Assembly (NCBI RefSeq): GCF_040412425.1
Contig: NC_089789.1
Coordinates: forward strand, 34,956,106 to 35,020,105
DNA from: Macrobrachium rosenbergii
Taxonomy: Eukaryota > Arthropoda > Malacostraca > Decapoda > Palaemonidae
Reading direction: 5' to 3'
DNA length: 64,000 nucleotides
Under the pieces are notes generated by a model that was not told where the DNA came from, made no database searches, and was given only the letters and a program-made list of their open reading frames with translations. The translations under genes and the position numbers were made by a program. Positions within the stretch are counted from its first letter, which is position 1. The number at the start of each line of letters is the position of its first letter. Below, piece by piece: positions 13,966-26,931 of this stretch.

Positions 13966-14154
13966 TTCTTAGGGTTTAGTGTTCACAAAGTTTATCAGTT
14001 GTCCCTTTCATCCAGTTGACCAAAATGGTGAAGGCTAAAATATGTTGAAAAAATATGTTAACGTTTATTAATACTTTCCTGTGGCCTTATGCATTTTCTC
14101 TGATTGTGTTAAACTGATGGAATTCATAGCGATGATATTGGCAATTCCGTATCT

Positions 14155-14159
<5 letters not shown>

Positions 14160-14240
<81 letters not shown>

Positions 14241-14290
14241 TATATGCATACACATACATACATATTTATATATGTATATGTATATATATC
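14160..14290. repeat. (AT)n microsatellite with mixed tail
   Basis: About 35 AT units, then irregular TACATA/TATGTA sequence. Confidence 0.95.
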
Positions 14291-14432
14291 TTATTTTTGC
14301 GATACTGTACGGTAATATAAAAGTAATTTTATTTATTTTCGCTGTATTTTCAGAGATGACAGTAAAAGTCTGATGTCGAGTGACATTGCTTGCTGAAGAA
14401 ATAGAGGTAAGTCGGTTAGTTATTCACCTTTA

Positions 14433-14476
14433 TATCATCATCATCGTCATCACTATCATTATCATTATCATTATCT
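14433..14476. repeat. imperfect (ATC)n / (ATTATC)n tract
   Basis: ATCATC with interruptions, passing into CATTAT repeats. Confidence 0.85.
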
Positions 14477-14556
14477 CCTCCTCATAGTTCTCATACAAGA
14501 AGGTCTGGGTGTCCCAACTCAACTCGCATGCTGTCTAAAGGAGCCAATCTGACACT

Positions 14557-14896
<340 letters not shown>

Positions 14897-15231
14897 CACA
14901 CTCAGATTTAAACTGAGAAGTCCTGCAATTAAAAGTGCTGAGATGGAACACAATAACAATGTTTGAAATATGCTAGCAATTACGCAAGCAATGCATAATT
15001 TCTTCAGTTTGAGAGAAATGAGATACTGTAAATTTCGTGATCACAGGTCGAGATGTTTCAGCAAATTTACAGAAACGTTAATTGTCGCTGGAACAGAAAG
15101 TTTCCGAATTATTTGATTATCTTCCTAAATTACTGAGAGACCTGGAAATGCCTGAAAAAGCACCAATGGATCCTGGGTGAAGAGAGGAAAGACGAGGAAA
15201 GGTGAAGGGTAATTGGTGTTAGAAGTGAGTG

Positions 15232-15469
<238 letters not shown>

Positions 15470-15472
15470 TAC

Positions 15473-15570
15473 TAAACACAGCGAAACAGTGACTCACCTA
15501 CACTGTTTCGCCGTGTTTAGTACCAAAAGCCATCTCGGGGGTCAAATGTATTTCGCCGTGTTTAGTACTA
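15473..15570. other. near-perfect hairpin with a third arm copy
   Basis: TACTAAACACAGCGAAACAG is followed after a loop of about nine bases by its complement with a single mismatch (stem about 22 bp, 15469-15522). The right-arm motif TTTCGCCGTGTTTAGTAC then recurs at about 15550-15568 in direct orientation. Confidence 0.85.
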
Positions 15571-15610
15571 GCCCCTGGGAGATCAAATGTCCCTAAGTGC
15601 ATTTCGCTAC

Positions 15611-15630
15611 CTGCCTGAAATTTCAGGCAG
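15611..15630. other. perfect 20-bp palindrome
   Basis: CTGCCTGAAATTTCAGGCAG equals its own reverse complement. Confidence 0.95.
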
Positions 15631-15779
15631 TTCGTGAAACGCCTGGTTTCGCAATCTTCCTGTAACATATTTATGTATTAAAATTTAATGTATGGTGAGA
15701 ATAATTTCAGCATACGGAAACTCCAGTTTCCAAAAAATACTGTCAGAATAAATCCACAGAAAAAAATATATATATTATT

Positions 15780-15900
15780 AACACATCATCTGGTTATACA
15801 GGGCAATTTCCACATGCCATACGAAGCTTCATCAGTGTGATGAGACCTGTCACACAAGGTGAAGACTCCCACATGTGTTATTTATACAATGGTTACCCTG
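15780..15900 (-). mobile_element. possible Penelope-like element fragment
   Basis: The minus strand contains CACACTGATGAAGCTTCGTA and, downstream, TGGAAATTGCCCTG. I associate this kind of sequence with Penelope-like element flanks, but no protein domain or boundary is visible. It has CTGATGA and GAAA motifs but no hammerhead stem II. Confidence 0.2.
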
Positions 15901-15997
15901 AATAACTTGGATATGTATGTATTCAGAGTGCGTAGGTGTGAGATTGTTACGAATATCAACATATATATGCGCGTGTGATTAATGAGTTGCCAGTGAA

Positions 15998-16455
15998 CAT
16001 CCAAAGTATGATACATCATTTTTCTTCAAATTATACCAATAAGTTCGTAAATAGGACCATAGAATCAAGTTGAGGTTTAGTGTTCGGTGTCCGAAATATG
16101 ACACATTATTTTTCTTCAAAATATACCAACAAGTTGGTATATAAGAATCATAGAATCAAGTTCAGTTTTAGTGTTTATTGTCCAAAATGTGATGCATCAT
16201 TTTTCTTCAAATTATACCAACAAGTTCGTATATAGGAACCATAGAATCAAGTTGAGGTTTAGTGTTTAGTGTCCAAAATATGATACATAAGTTTTCTTCA
16301 AAATATACCAACAAATTCGTATATAGGAACCATAGAATCAAGTTGAGGTTTAGTGTTTAAAGTCCAGAATATGATGCATCATTTTTCTTCAAATTATACC
16401 AACAAGTTCGTATATAGGAACCATAGAATCAAGTTGAGGTTTAGTGTTCATTCAG
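15998..16455. repeat. 91-bp minisatellite array
   Basis: Five tandem copies starting near 15998, 16089, 16180, 16271 and 16362, each beginning GTCCAAAATATGATACATC. Shared landmarks include TTTTTCTTCAAATTATACCA, AAGTTCGTATATAGGAACCA and AGAATCAAGTTGAGGTTTAG. Copies are highly similar, mostly differing by single substitutions. Confidence 0.95.
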
Positions 16456-16469
16456 TGAAGCTTATTCTT

Positions 16470-16556
16470 CCTCCTCCTCCTCCTCCTCCTCCTCCTCCTC
16501 CTCCTTCGTCTTCCTCTTCTTCTTCTTCTTCTTCTTCTTCTTCTTCTTCTTCTTCA
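16470..16556. repeat. compound (CTC)n(TTC)n microsatellite
   Basis: About 12 CTC units, a short interruption, then about 15 TTC units. All pyrimidine on the plus strand. Confidence 0.95.
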
Positions 16557-16914
16557 TACACAGCCCCCCCTCACACTTGAGATGCTTACAAGATGATGCT
16601 AAAAGCTTCCGCCAAGATGCTGAGGGAGGCGTCCTTTATCCTTAATCCCGGAAGAGTCCCGTATCCCTAATCCCGGCGCTGACGACGCCCCGGCCTGGAT
16701 TAGCTTTGTTTGAAACTTCTCTCCCTGGCTCTAAGTCTCACTCCCGTCGAGATGATGTATCCTCGCTGTCTTAAGAGAGCTATACACCATTTTTTATATA
16801 TACATTTATAATTAAGATGTGGTGTTGGGAAGTTTTTTTTTTATTTTTTCTCTTCTGTGTTTTCTTTGTATGGGTGATATGTTGTTTTTTTTGTATTGTT
16901 GCTCGTTTTACAAG

Positions 16915-17236
16915 TAGAATAATAATAATCAAGTGAGGAGGCTTGGTATAAACTTCATCCCTGAGTTTATTGTTTATCTTTGGTTTCGATGCTTCAAATA
17001 ATAATAATAATAATAATATTAATAATAATAATAATATCAAGTGAGGAGACTTGATTTAAACTTCTTCAATGAGTTTATTGTTTACCTTTGATTTCGATGT
17101 TTCAAATAACAACAACAACAATAATAATAATAATAATAATAATATCAAGTAAGGAGACTTGGTTTAAACTTCTTCAATGAGTTTATTGTTTACATTTGAT
17201 TTCGATGTTTCAAATAATAACAACAACAACAACAAC

Positions 17237-17285
<49 letters not shown>

Positions 17286-17360
17286 CATGTGAGTGGCCTT
17301 GCGTCAAACTTCATTAATGAGTTGACTGTTTTACTTTTAGGTTGTGATGTTGCATCATCA
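16915..17360. repeat. four tandem units separated by (AAT/AAC)n linkers
   Basis: A conserved ~80-bp block (ATCAAGTGAGGAGACTTGG, AACTTC, GAGTTTATTGTTTACC and TTCGATGTTTCAAATAA) occurs near 16930, 17036, 17143 and, diverged, 17283. The linkers are AAT/AAC trinucleotide tracts whose length grows from left to right. The CAA and TAA units are mixed, with CAA runs at the left of each later linker. Confidence 0.9.
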
Positions 17361-17499
17361 TTATAACAAAAATTCATTGACTATTTAGGTGTCATTTTCA
17401 CGATGACAAAAATATATCAGAAAACGTGATAGCGCAAACGCATATAGCAGAAGTAGCTATAGCTATAACGAGTCTACTTCCAAGCGTCATCAGCCTCAT

Positions 17500-17682
17500 C
17501 TATAGACTTTAATGCGGGTCATTTGCCTCTGAAATGGGATATCGGCACTTCACCTATTTATCAAGGACCATCCCCCTTTCCCCTAATACTGATGAGCGCT
17601 GGGCTCTGCAGAAAATGCAAATTATATAGCTATGATCATGAACAGGGAAGTAGATTTGAGATGCAGGATTTAACGGTTGGTT
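17500..17682 (+). mobile_element. dispersed repeat family C, copy 1
   Basis: Diverged match to 20690-20915 in direct orientation. Shared landmarks are a CTCTGAAATGGGATAT-type block, TTCACCTATTTATCAAGG, a pyrimidine-rich middle, GCAAATTATAT/ATACATTGATAG sequence and GAGATGCAGGATTTAACGG. Non-coding. Confidence 0.65.
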
Positions 17683-17740
17683 AAATGACCAAGCAATGAC
17701 ACTCATTCGGTGTTTGAAACGATTTTAGTGTTGTAAAACC

Positions 17741-17743
<3 letters not shown>

Positions 17744-17813
<70 letters not shown>
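17744..17813. repeat. (CT)n microsatellite
   Basis: About 35 CT units. The minus-strand frame through it is Arg-Glu readout. Confidence 0.97.
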
Positions 17814-17816
<3 letters not shown>

Positions 17817-18313
17817 GAAAAACAAATAAGAAGTCGAACTTCTTTACGTTTTCTATAAGGAAATAATATTTTCATCAGTATTGATAAATAAGTTACTGAC
17901 ATCACTCTTTTTCGACAATATTCATAACTCATTGCATTGATTTCTTTCAAGTCACTGCAGTTACAACTGGTAACGTAATACAAACAATGAACCAATCGGT
18001 CCATACTAAACAAAGATTTCAGAATTTCGAAAATCTGCGAGTTATCTTTTATCGGAGTATGTAAAGAAAAGCATAAGATGTATTATTGATTGATGATTGT
18101 GTAAAACGGCATAAAACCCTTAGAACAAAATCTCGATAACAAATAGGTCTCATAGAACCGTGTCCGTCATTAAATAGCTTTGAAAAAGATGAAACAATAT
18201 TATTATTATCCAAATTCTTGAAAGATCCATGCAGTTGCGGTATGTGCCAGTACCCGAGGCATGCGAGATTAAGTGTACGTATATTTCACGAGTTCCTGCA
18301 CGTGCATACGTAC
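17814..18313. other. unassigned DNA
   Basis: No gene or repeat recognised. CACGTGCATACGTACGTA precedes the next (AT)n tract. Confidence 0.5.
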
Positions 18314-18503
<190 letters not shown>

Positions 18504-18734
18504 GTACATGAATGCCAAACCTGCATGACATCAGGCGGTACAGCAAATTGGACACGTTCTTCCCAAGAATGACAGAGTTGGACGTACTTTTCGGAAAGCA
18601 CACTGCTCATTTCGCGATAAGAATAAATGGTCGGTGTTCCCGCCGGAGCAAATAATGGCGAAATTAATAATAGCTGTGACCAAACACGGGGTAAACGAGA
18701 TTCTGTCAGCGATTCGGTATCAGATGATATCTCC

Positions 18735-18940
18735 GGATGAGCGTTGCTGATTCTGACGTATTTCCCGTAAATAATAGTTGGACGAAAATACATTTTCCAC
18801 CGGCAATAAATGTTTGAACTCGGAAATGATCCCGAACTGATGGCGGGGTCGCAGCCTTTTTTGGTCGTGACCACAGGTGAGCTGCTCTATTCAGTATTTC
18901 GGATGATTAAATGGGATATTTAAATGCTGTTTGTGGATGT
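18735..18940. mobile_element. dispersed repeat family D, copy 1
   Basis: Matches 25450-25665 in direct orientation. The strongest block is TGTTTGAACTCGGAAATGAT followed by CCCGAA and GGGGTCGC. In the minus-strand frame copy 1 reads [18 protein letters not shown] without stops, and the frame runs on (about 18500-18874) into the (AT)n tract. Copy 2 gives a similar peptide interrupted by two stops. Whether this was ever coding is unclear. Confidence 0.7.
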
Positions 18941-19039
18941 TTTAATTTTCTGATTAAAAGGGTTTTATCCTGGATATCACGGTGTCGGTGGGGTACTCCA
19001 GGGATGAACGTACGTTGCCACAAAACAGGCCTTATAACA

Positions 19040-19433
<394 letters not shown>

Positions 19434-19599
19434 GTCTTTCAGAGTAATGGATTAAAAGTTTCCGAATCACGGTGTCCATCTTTTATTCTTCATCGTTGCA
19501 GGTTTTTGGAGTCTATAAAATACCCCCTTTTTTTTTAATCCTATCCTGCCTTCAAACTTTCTTGCCCTTCTTCTTTCTTTCTTACTTTGTATTTTTTTT

Positions 19600-20092
19600 C
19601 TTAATAATAGACGCTCTTTTCAGGTTCTGAATTTCAACAGAAAATCGAATTGTTTGTTTACTTTTTCTTTAATTCATAAACAGCTACGGAGCAGTGTTCA
19701 CTCAATTTTTTTTCTATGTCGAACGATGTGGCGGATTTGGTAATTAAATTTAATATTTAAACTGTAGCAATATTCGTATGTGTTGAAGCAGCTTATTAAA
19801 GTTATGGCTTTTGGAAACTGATTTCCATTCTGTTTCTGGGGATAGAAAATACATATTTTAATTACGGCTACCGGTGAACAAGATAGGTTCTATTGCGCTT
19901 TATTCTGACAGAAATCTGTGAATCCATCTATGCCTTTATACAGTACTGATAGATGGATTCACAGATTTCTGTTATAACACAAAAGAACCTATCTTGTTGA
20001 CCGGTAGTCGTACTTTACGAATTAAAGAAAAGTAAACAAAAATTCGATTTTCTTTGGAAATCCAGAACCTGAAAAGAGCGTCTATTATTATG
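19600..20092. mobile_element. fold-back element FB1 (long inverted repeat)
   Basis: The outer arm AATAATAGACGCTCTTTTCA, GGTTCTG and onward is mirrored at 20062-20090. The inner arms (about 19865-19931 and 19950-20011) mirror each other around an 18-bp loop. The left arm holds about 190 extra bp (19676-19864) with no counterpart on the right, so the element gained an insertion on one side or lost sequence on the other. Non-coding. Confidence 0.85.
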
Positions 20093-20199
20093 GGAAAAAA
20101 AGTTCAAAGTATTTTATTTTATTCTATCTTATTTTTGTAAAGTTTTATTATAGAAGTTGTGAGTGTGTGTATTGCAATATAGACTAGACTAACTAAGTA

Positions 20200-20690
20200 G
20201 AGTTAATGGCCTTTCAGCAAATAAAACCGTAACTTTCGCTTTGTGGTTCAGAGAAATCAGTTTTTTGCTATGAATCGAGATTGCATGGCCATTCCAGCCA
20301 AAAGTACCGTTACTTATGCTCCATTGTTTAATGACATAGTGTCAAGAACCAGTGAACTGAGACAGCTTATTGAAATTATAACGCTGTCAGCCAATAAAAA
20401 AAAGCTAATTGTGTCTTCCGTTTTTATGAGTTTTTCTCACAAAAGCTATGAATTTAGATTGCTGATTGACATTATGGCATTGCCGACCGATGACATTGAG
20501 ACTCTTGTGTTCTATTTCAGCGAAACCGTACATAAAAGCCTTCAATTGAGATACCTAATTGAAACTACGACTCTTCAGGCCAATAAAACCACTACTCCAG
20601 CATTCTGTTTTAGGGGGAATTGTGTTTATAGAGTTTATAGAAGCTGTCAACGCGCAAGCCAGCAGTAAAGTCCCGTTGTGGAGTCATCAT
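20200..20690 (+). repeat. degenerate ~94-bp tandem repeat with an open frame
   Basis: Four to five diverged copies, with landmarks near 20200, 20279, 20369, 20464 and 20558 (GCCAATAAAA-like blocks). An open frame from the ATG at 20270 to 20668 (132 codons) spans copies 2-5. It shows an imperfect 31/32-residue repeat: LIEIITLSANKKK, LIDIMALPTDDIE, LIETTTLQANKTT. Spacing between those copies (about 95 and 94 bp) keeps the protein register at 96 and 93 bp. Copy 1 is in a different frame. No known domain. Chance openness is possible. Confidence 0.55.
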
Positions 20691-20915
20691 CTCCCATAAA
20701 CCTTAATATGGATCACTGACCTTTGAAATTGGATATTGCAGTTTCGTCTATTTATCAAGGTCCCCCGCCCCCTCCTCCCCTCCCTTTCCAGACCGACTCC
20801 CTTCATCCCCAGCTATCGATTAGCGGCAGGGCCTGGCGAAAATATACATTGATAGGTCCATTACCATAATCGTGGCAATAGATTCGAGATACAGGATTTA
20901 ACGGCACATTAAGAG
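20691..20915 (+). mobile_element. dispersed repeat family C, copy 2
   Basis: Diverged partner of 17500-17682. The middle is a C-rich patch (20762-20812) longer than in copy 1, and it ends with GAGATACAGGATTTAACGG. Confidence 0.65.
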
Positions 20916-20984
20916 CAGATACCATCAATAAAAGGCCACATAATAACGCCAATTCCTTATAGAAATGCCGCTCGAGTTCACACT

Positions 20985-21035
20985 ACAGAGCCTATTCAAA
21001 AGCCAACTTTAGTGGACGGTGCAAATTACATACTC

Positions 21036-21081
<46 letters not shown>

Positions 21082-21185
21082 AGATTAGTATCTGTCTTTT
21101 GCATAGGAATCCCTCTTGAGTTTCATTGGAGTTCAAATTGCCGAGCCGATTCTAAAGGCCAGCTTTACTGGACGGTGAAATTGCG

Positions 21186-21253
<68 letters not shown>

Positions 21254-21354
21254 ATGAATTATTTCTGTCATATAGGAAGTTCCTGTAGTTCACTGGTGAT
21301 CATATTGTCCAGCCAGTTCCGTAGACCAGTTTCAATTGAAGGTGAAGTTACACC

Positions 21355-21433
<79 letters not shown>

Positions 21434-21527
21434 ACAACTTTCTTTTTGTAGGAATCCCACCATAGTTCCACTAGAGTTTCAATTGCTGTTTCATATTCTG
21501 AAGGTCAACTTTACTAGACAATAAAAT

Positions 21528-21602
<75 letters not shown>

Positions 21603-21698
21603 GACAACTTTCTTTTGCGTAGGAATCCCACCATAGTTCCACTAGAGTTTCAATTGCTAAGCCTATTCTGAAGGTCAACTTTACTAGACAATAAAAAT

Positions 21699-21773
<75 letters not shown>

Positions 21774-21800
21774 AAGAACCCTTCTTTTTGCTAGGAATAG
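20985..21800. repeat. tandem ~170-bp units, each with an embedded (CT)n tract
   Basis: Five (CT)n tracts begin near 21038, 21189, 21358, 21530 and 21701. Each is preceded by a related ~100-bp segment ending TTTACTGGACGGTGAAATT (or TTTACTAGACAATAAAATTAC in later copies) and followed by TTCTTTTTGTAGGAATCCC-like sequence. The last two full units are nearly identical, the first ones diverged. The microsatellite is part of the repeating unit, not an independent gain. Confidence 0.93.
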
Positions 21801-22342
21801 AAGCCATTTGATGCAAACGCTATTACTGACAAAAAGTTGTGAAAAATACTAAACCAGGTGTCCAGGAAGACGGAACTTTTAACATAATACCAGAACGAGT
21901 GCGAGTGTTTCTGGATATACATTGTTTTTTATGTTTGTTCGTATTTATATATTTATCGTTTAAGAAACTAAATACATAACTTGTATTTTTCTCATTCCAT
22001 GGAAGTGATAATTTATTCTTCAGCCGTCAAATTAATCTAGAAATTTTTTTTCAAATTTCCCCCGTCCTTCCGGAAAACAATTCCGTTCTCAGATTTTATT
22101 TTTATAATGATCGATATCAGTGTTGAATTTTAACGGAGAATTATCGTTCACACTCACTCCTTTACTCTCTTTTTATATTCGATCGTTGGCGAGTGGGTTA
22201 GAATTTACGATAGTTTCATATTGGGTATTGAAGATTTAAAACAAAAAAAAATGGTACCCTGTTATGTTCCAGTGATCAGGAATATCAAATTTGATGTTAT
22301 TTTCCTATAGGGAATGACAACAACAGGCAGAGAGGAATCATC
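21801..22342. other. unassigned AT-rich DNA
   Basis: No gene or repeat recognised. Confidence 0.5.
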
Positions 22343-22720
22343 TTGACAAAAAAAAAAAAGTGCTGTAGAGTTCTACTAGTGAACAAATTTAAAACATTCT
22401 AATAAATGAAAACGGGGAAAATCCAGAAAGTATATATAACCTTGAATTTCATTTAAAACTCATTAAATAATTTGGCGTTCTGTTGTTTAGTAACAGTTTA
22501 AAATATGATGTACATTTAGATTCTTACTTGTTAAGCAAGGACCTTAATGTACATCATATTTTAAACTGTTACTAAACAACAAACGCCAAATTATATAATG
22601 ATTTTTAAAATGAAATTCAAGGCTATATATACATTATGGATTTACCGCGTTTTCATTTATTAGAATGTTTAGAATTTGTGCATTAGTAGAAATCTACAGC
22701 ACTTTCTTTTAAAGTGTCAT
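22343..22720. mobile_element. fold-back element FB2
   Basis: Inverted arms of about 170 bp flank a ~29-bp loop (22517-22545). Innermost arm sequence AATATGATGTACATT is mirrored by AATGTACATCATATT. The outer arms carry GTGCTGTAGAG and CTACAGCAC. Arms match closely with small indels, mainly in A/T runs. Non-coding. Confidence 0.9.
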
Positions 22721-23348
<628 letters not shown>

Positions 23349-23350
23349 AA

Positions 23351-23851
23351 ACGAAACAGTTAAGTTGGTTTTCCTCTTATTGACAGGAACACAACCAGCC
23401 AGTTTTCTCCTCACAGTAATAATGGAACCATAAATACTTCTTCTGTATCGACTCTCAGAATATCGATGAGTAATTACTATTCCCGGAATGAATTCCTCTT
23501 TATACGCAGGATTGGCTCAGATCCGTTGCATCGTTTAAGTATTTACTCGCTTTATTTTCCTTCATAGATATGATATTCGATCGTGAAAGTACTCCATTCT
23601 AGTATGGTAGTGGATTACTTACCATATATTTATGAAGGAAAGTAAAGCGAGTAAATAGATAAATGATGAAACGGAACTGATTAAAATTCAATCCTGCGCA
23701 TAAAGAGGAATGCATTCCGGGAATAGTAATTACCCATCGATATTGTGAGAGTCGATACAGAAGAAGTATTTATGGTTCCGTTATGACCGTGAGAAGAAAA
23801 GTAGCTGGTTGTGTTCCGGTCAATAAGAGGAAAAGAAACTTTAACTGTTTC
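23351..23851. mobile_element. fold-back element FB3
   Basis: Left arm 23351-23576 is mirrored by right arm about 23631-23851. Matched landmarks are GAAACAGTTAA, CCTCTTATTGACAGGAACAC, GTATCGACTCTC, TAATTACTATTCCCGGAATG and TTACTCGCTTTATTTTCCTT. The loop is about 50 bp. Arms are roughly 85-90% matched by eye. Non-coding. Confidence 0.9.
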
Positions 23852-24540
23852 ATCTATCATTCGTGACATCAGTTTGAAAATCAGTCAGACACTCAACAGT
23901 TTTTTAACGAATAACTTCGGGTCTTGTTATTATAATCCAGCATAAATATCATTTTATAAGGCTTTTGTTATTATAATCCAGCATAAATACCATTTTTTAA
24001 GAATTCAGTTCAAATCCCTACAAGGCTGTACAAACTTGGTCTTCGAATATTAATTTCTGTAAATGATTCTCTCTTTGATCTTTCATTTTCATTATTATAT
24101 TCATCTACTTCTGGGGTACGTTTCTCAGCTGGACTCTTATTTTTATTTTATTTATTTATTTGTTTTTTTTTTTGCTTTCTAGTCTGGATAAGTTTGCAAA
24201 GCTTGTTAATTGCGCTTCAGTATAGTTCTGTATAGATATATTCACATTCTCTGGAAAACAGTAACAAAAGCAACAATAATGATAATACTAGTAATTTTTG
24301 TGAAAGAATGGCGAGTGATTTTCATGTGACAGCCAAATACAAAATGTTCAAGTTTGCTAAACTTCTCTCCTCTCGACAATTTTTCATTTTTTCATTGCAT
24401 AATTTTGCATTATGATATGTGGTAATATCCTTAGCAAATTCATTACTTTTTAGCATGTGTATTAATTAGATCCTGCTTTTATTCACCTTACGTATTGATA
24501 ATAACTACAAAAATCTATAACAATAAAATCCGAGTGGATC
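23852..24540. other. unassigned DNA
   Basis: A ~44-bp direct duplication (TTATTATAATCCAGCATAAA with flanks) lies at 23925-23993. Nothing else recognised. Confidence 0.5.
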
Positions 24541-24692
24541 GTTCTTGTTTGTCCGCCCCGGGTGGGGGCGGGGTAGGTAGGGGATCGGAAGGGTAGGGGA
24601 GACATGACACATCCACCCTCCTCCCGCAAACCTGTTTGTTCACCCCGGGTTGGGGCGGGGTAGTTAGGGGATCGAGAGGGTAGGGGAGACAT
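24541..24692. repeat. G-rich 87-bp tandem duplication
   Basis: Two copies start near 24546 and 24633, each with CCCCGGGT, GGGGCGGGGTAG, AGGGGATCG and GGGTAGGGGAGACATGA. The plus strand has closely spaced G3-G5 runs compatible with a G-quadruplex. The block contrasts sharply with the AT-rich surroundings. The upstream CTATAACAATAAAATCCGAG might be an element end, but I cannot assign it. Confidence 0.85.
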
Positions 24693-25449
24693 GATTGGCA
24701 GCGCCGGGTTTCAGCGCAGCGTAGTGCGCGTCATGAAGCTCATATGTAATAATAGCCTAATAATGACTTATTCCAACAGTTACTCATGGAACCCGCTTAA
24801 TAATTTAAAAATAGGCAAGAGCACTTTTATTTCGTGGTGTTGGCTGTCGCCCATAAAATGCGAACTTCATCTGTTGCTCTAAAGGTCATTCGGGATGGGA
24901 TCATTGAGTACTAAATGTTATTTTTATTTTTTCTTACTTAAACATTAATACGAAATTGAAACTGGCAAAGGTTACTCTTGAAAAGAGATTGCCATGGCAT
25001 ATTCACATTTTCAAGTATTGATAAGGACTAGAAGTGCTGAAATAAATAAATACTTTTCAAATGCTTAAATATGTGATGTTAATCACTTGGCATCGTATTA
25101 ATAAAAGGTCTTTTGAGTGGAATTAAAGATATAATTGAAACGTGATATTTTAACTTACTCTGTTGGTTTTTAAGCCTCATTATGACCCATTGCCCTTTCA
25201 CTTAGCTCTTAAGGTTGATGCAGTTTTTTTTTTTTTTTTTTTTTTTGTAAGGCAGAGGCCTAACTTTACGCTCAACCGGACTTGGGACCGACAGAAGTCC
25301 ACAAACTCTGGTGGCGTGGTACTCAAATTTCCACCGGGCACACAAAATCAATTAGCCTGTACAAGGGGGTGAATTAATGGTGAAATTATTAACAGTTATG
25401 AGCGAGCAGGGCTTTAATTTAACGAGATTTTGCAGGCAGTCCGTTGCCA
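24693..25449. other. unassigned DNA with T24 run
   Basis: Contains a T24 homopolymer at 25224-25247. No supported gene. Confidence 0.5.
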
Positions 25450-25665
25450 AATAATGTCTGGATGAGTTTTGATGATTCCGTCGAATTTCCCATAAATAAC
25501 AGTCTACTAAAAATCCATTTCCCTGCGGCAATTGATGTTTGAACTCGGAAATGATCCCGAATTGATGACAGGGTCGCCTCTTTTATTTTTTTATAATAAC
25601 AACAGATGAGTTGCGTTATTATATATTGTGAGTGATTAAAGGATATACCGTTTATGAAAGCTGTT
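25450..25665. mobile_element. dispersed repeat family D, copy 2
   Basis: Partner of 18735-18940. The minus-strand frame reads [18 protein letters not shown] and then meets two stop codons, so at least this copy is non-coding. Confidence 0.7.
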
Positions 25666-25760
25666 TGAAATAATTTTTTTTTTTTTTTGTGATGGACGCA
25701 CATTATCCCGTTTTCTATGCATGACCAGTGCGTATAAAGTCTTGATTAATTAAGGAGTGT

Positions 25761-26549
<789 letters not shown>

Positions 26550-26931
26550 TAGTTTTCTGTAAAAGAAAACTATTGAGATGGCTAGTTGTCTGTCCGTCCG
26601 CACTTTTTCTGCCCGCCCTCGGATCTTAAAAACTACCGAGGCTAAAGGGCTGCAAATTGGTATGTTGATCATCCACCTTCCAGTCATGAAACATACCAAA
26701 TTACAGTCCTCTAGCCTCAGTAGTTTTTATTTTATTTAACGTTAAGGTTAGCCATGGATCGTGCGTCTGGCAGCGCTTTCCGAAGGCGTGGCCGGCGCAC
26801 CTTCACTTGACCGCATCTAGGGAGCAACTGAGCGCTGCCCGATCGTAGCTGAGTTTCGCACAGCATTATACGCTGTACAGAAAACCGGATTGCGCCCAAG
26901 AAACTTCGGCGAATATTTTACCTGTCTTTTA
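26550..26931 (+). mobile_element. dispersed repeat family A, copy 2
   Basis: Same 5' hairpin (TAGTTTTC facing GAAAACTA), CTGTCCGTCCGCAC block and central hairpin (26628-26729) as 8870-9282. The segment at about 26765-26860 is unlike copy 1, with GC-richer sequence replacing it. The end returns to the shared CTGTACAGAAAACC and GAAGAAACTT-like sequence. This suggests a subfamily or a gene-conversion mosaic. Confidence 0.8.

Noticed and set aside
13505..14019. Three forward frames of 134-141 codons and a 70-codon reverse frame
   Set aside because: They are readouts of a 27-bp array lacking stops; being open in all forward frames argues against selection on one.
15800..15850. Possible hammerhead ribozyme on the minus strand (CTGATGA ... 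GAAA)
   Set aside because: The segment between the two motifs does not form a stem II and no cleavage-site stem I/III could be drawn.
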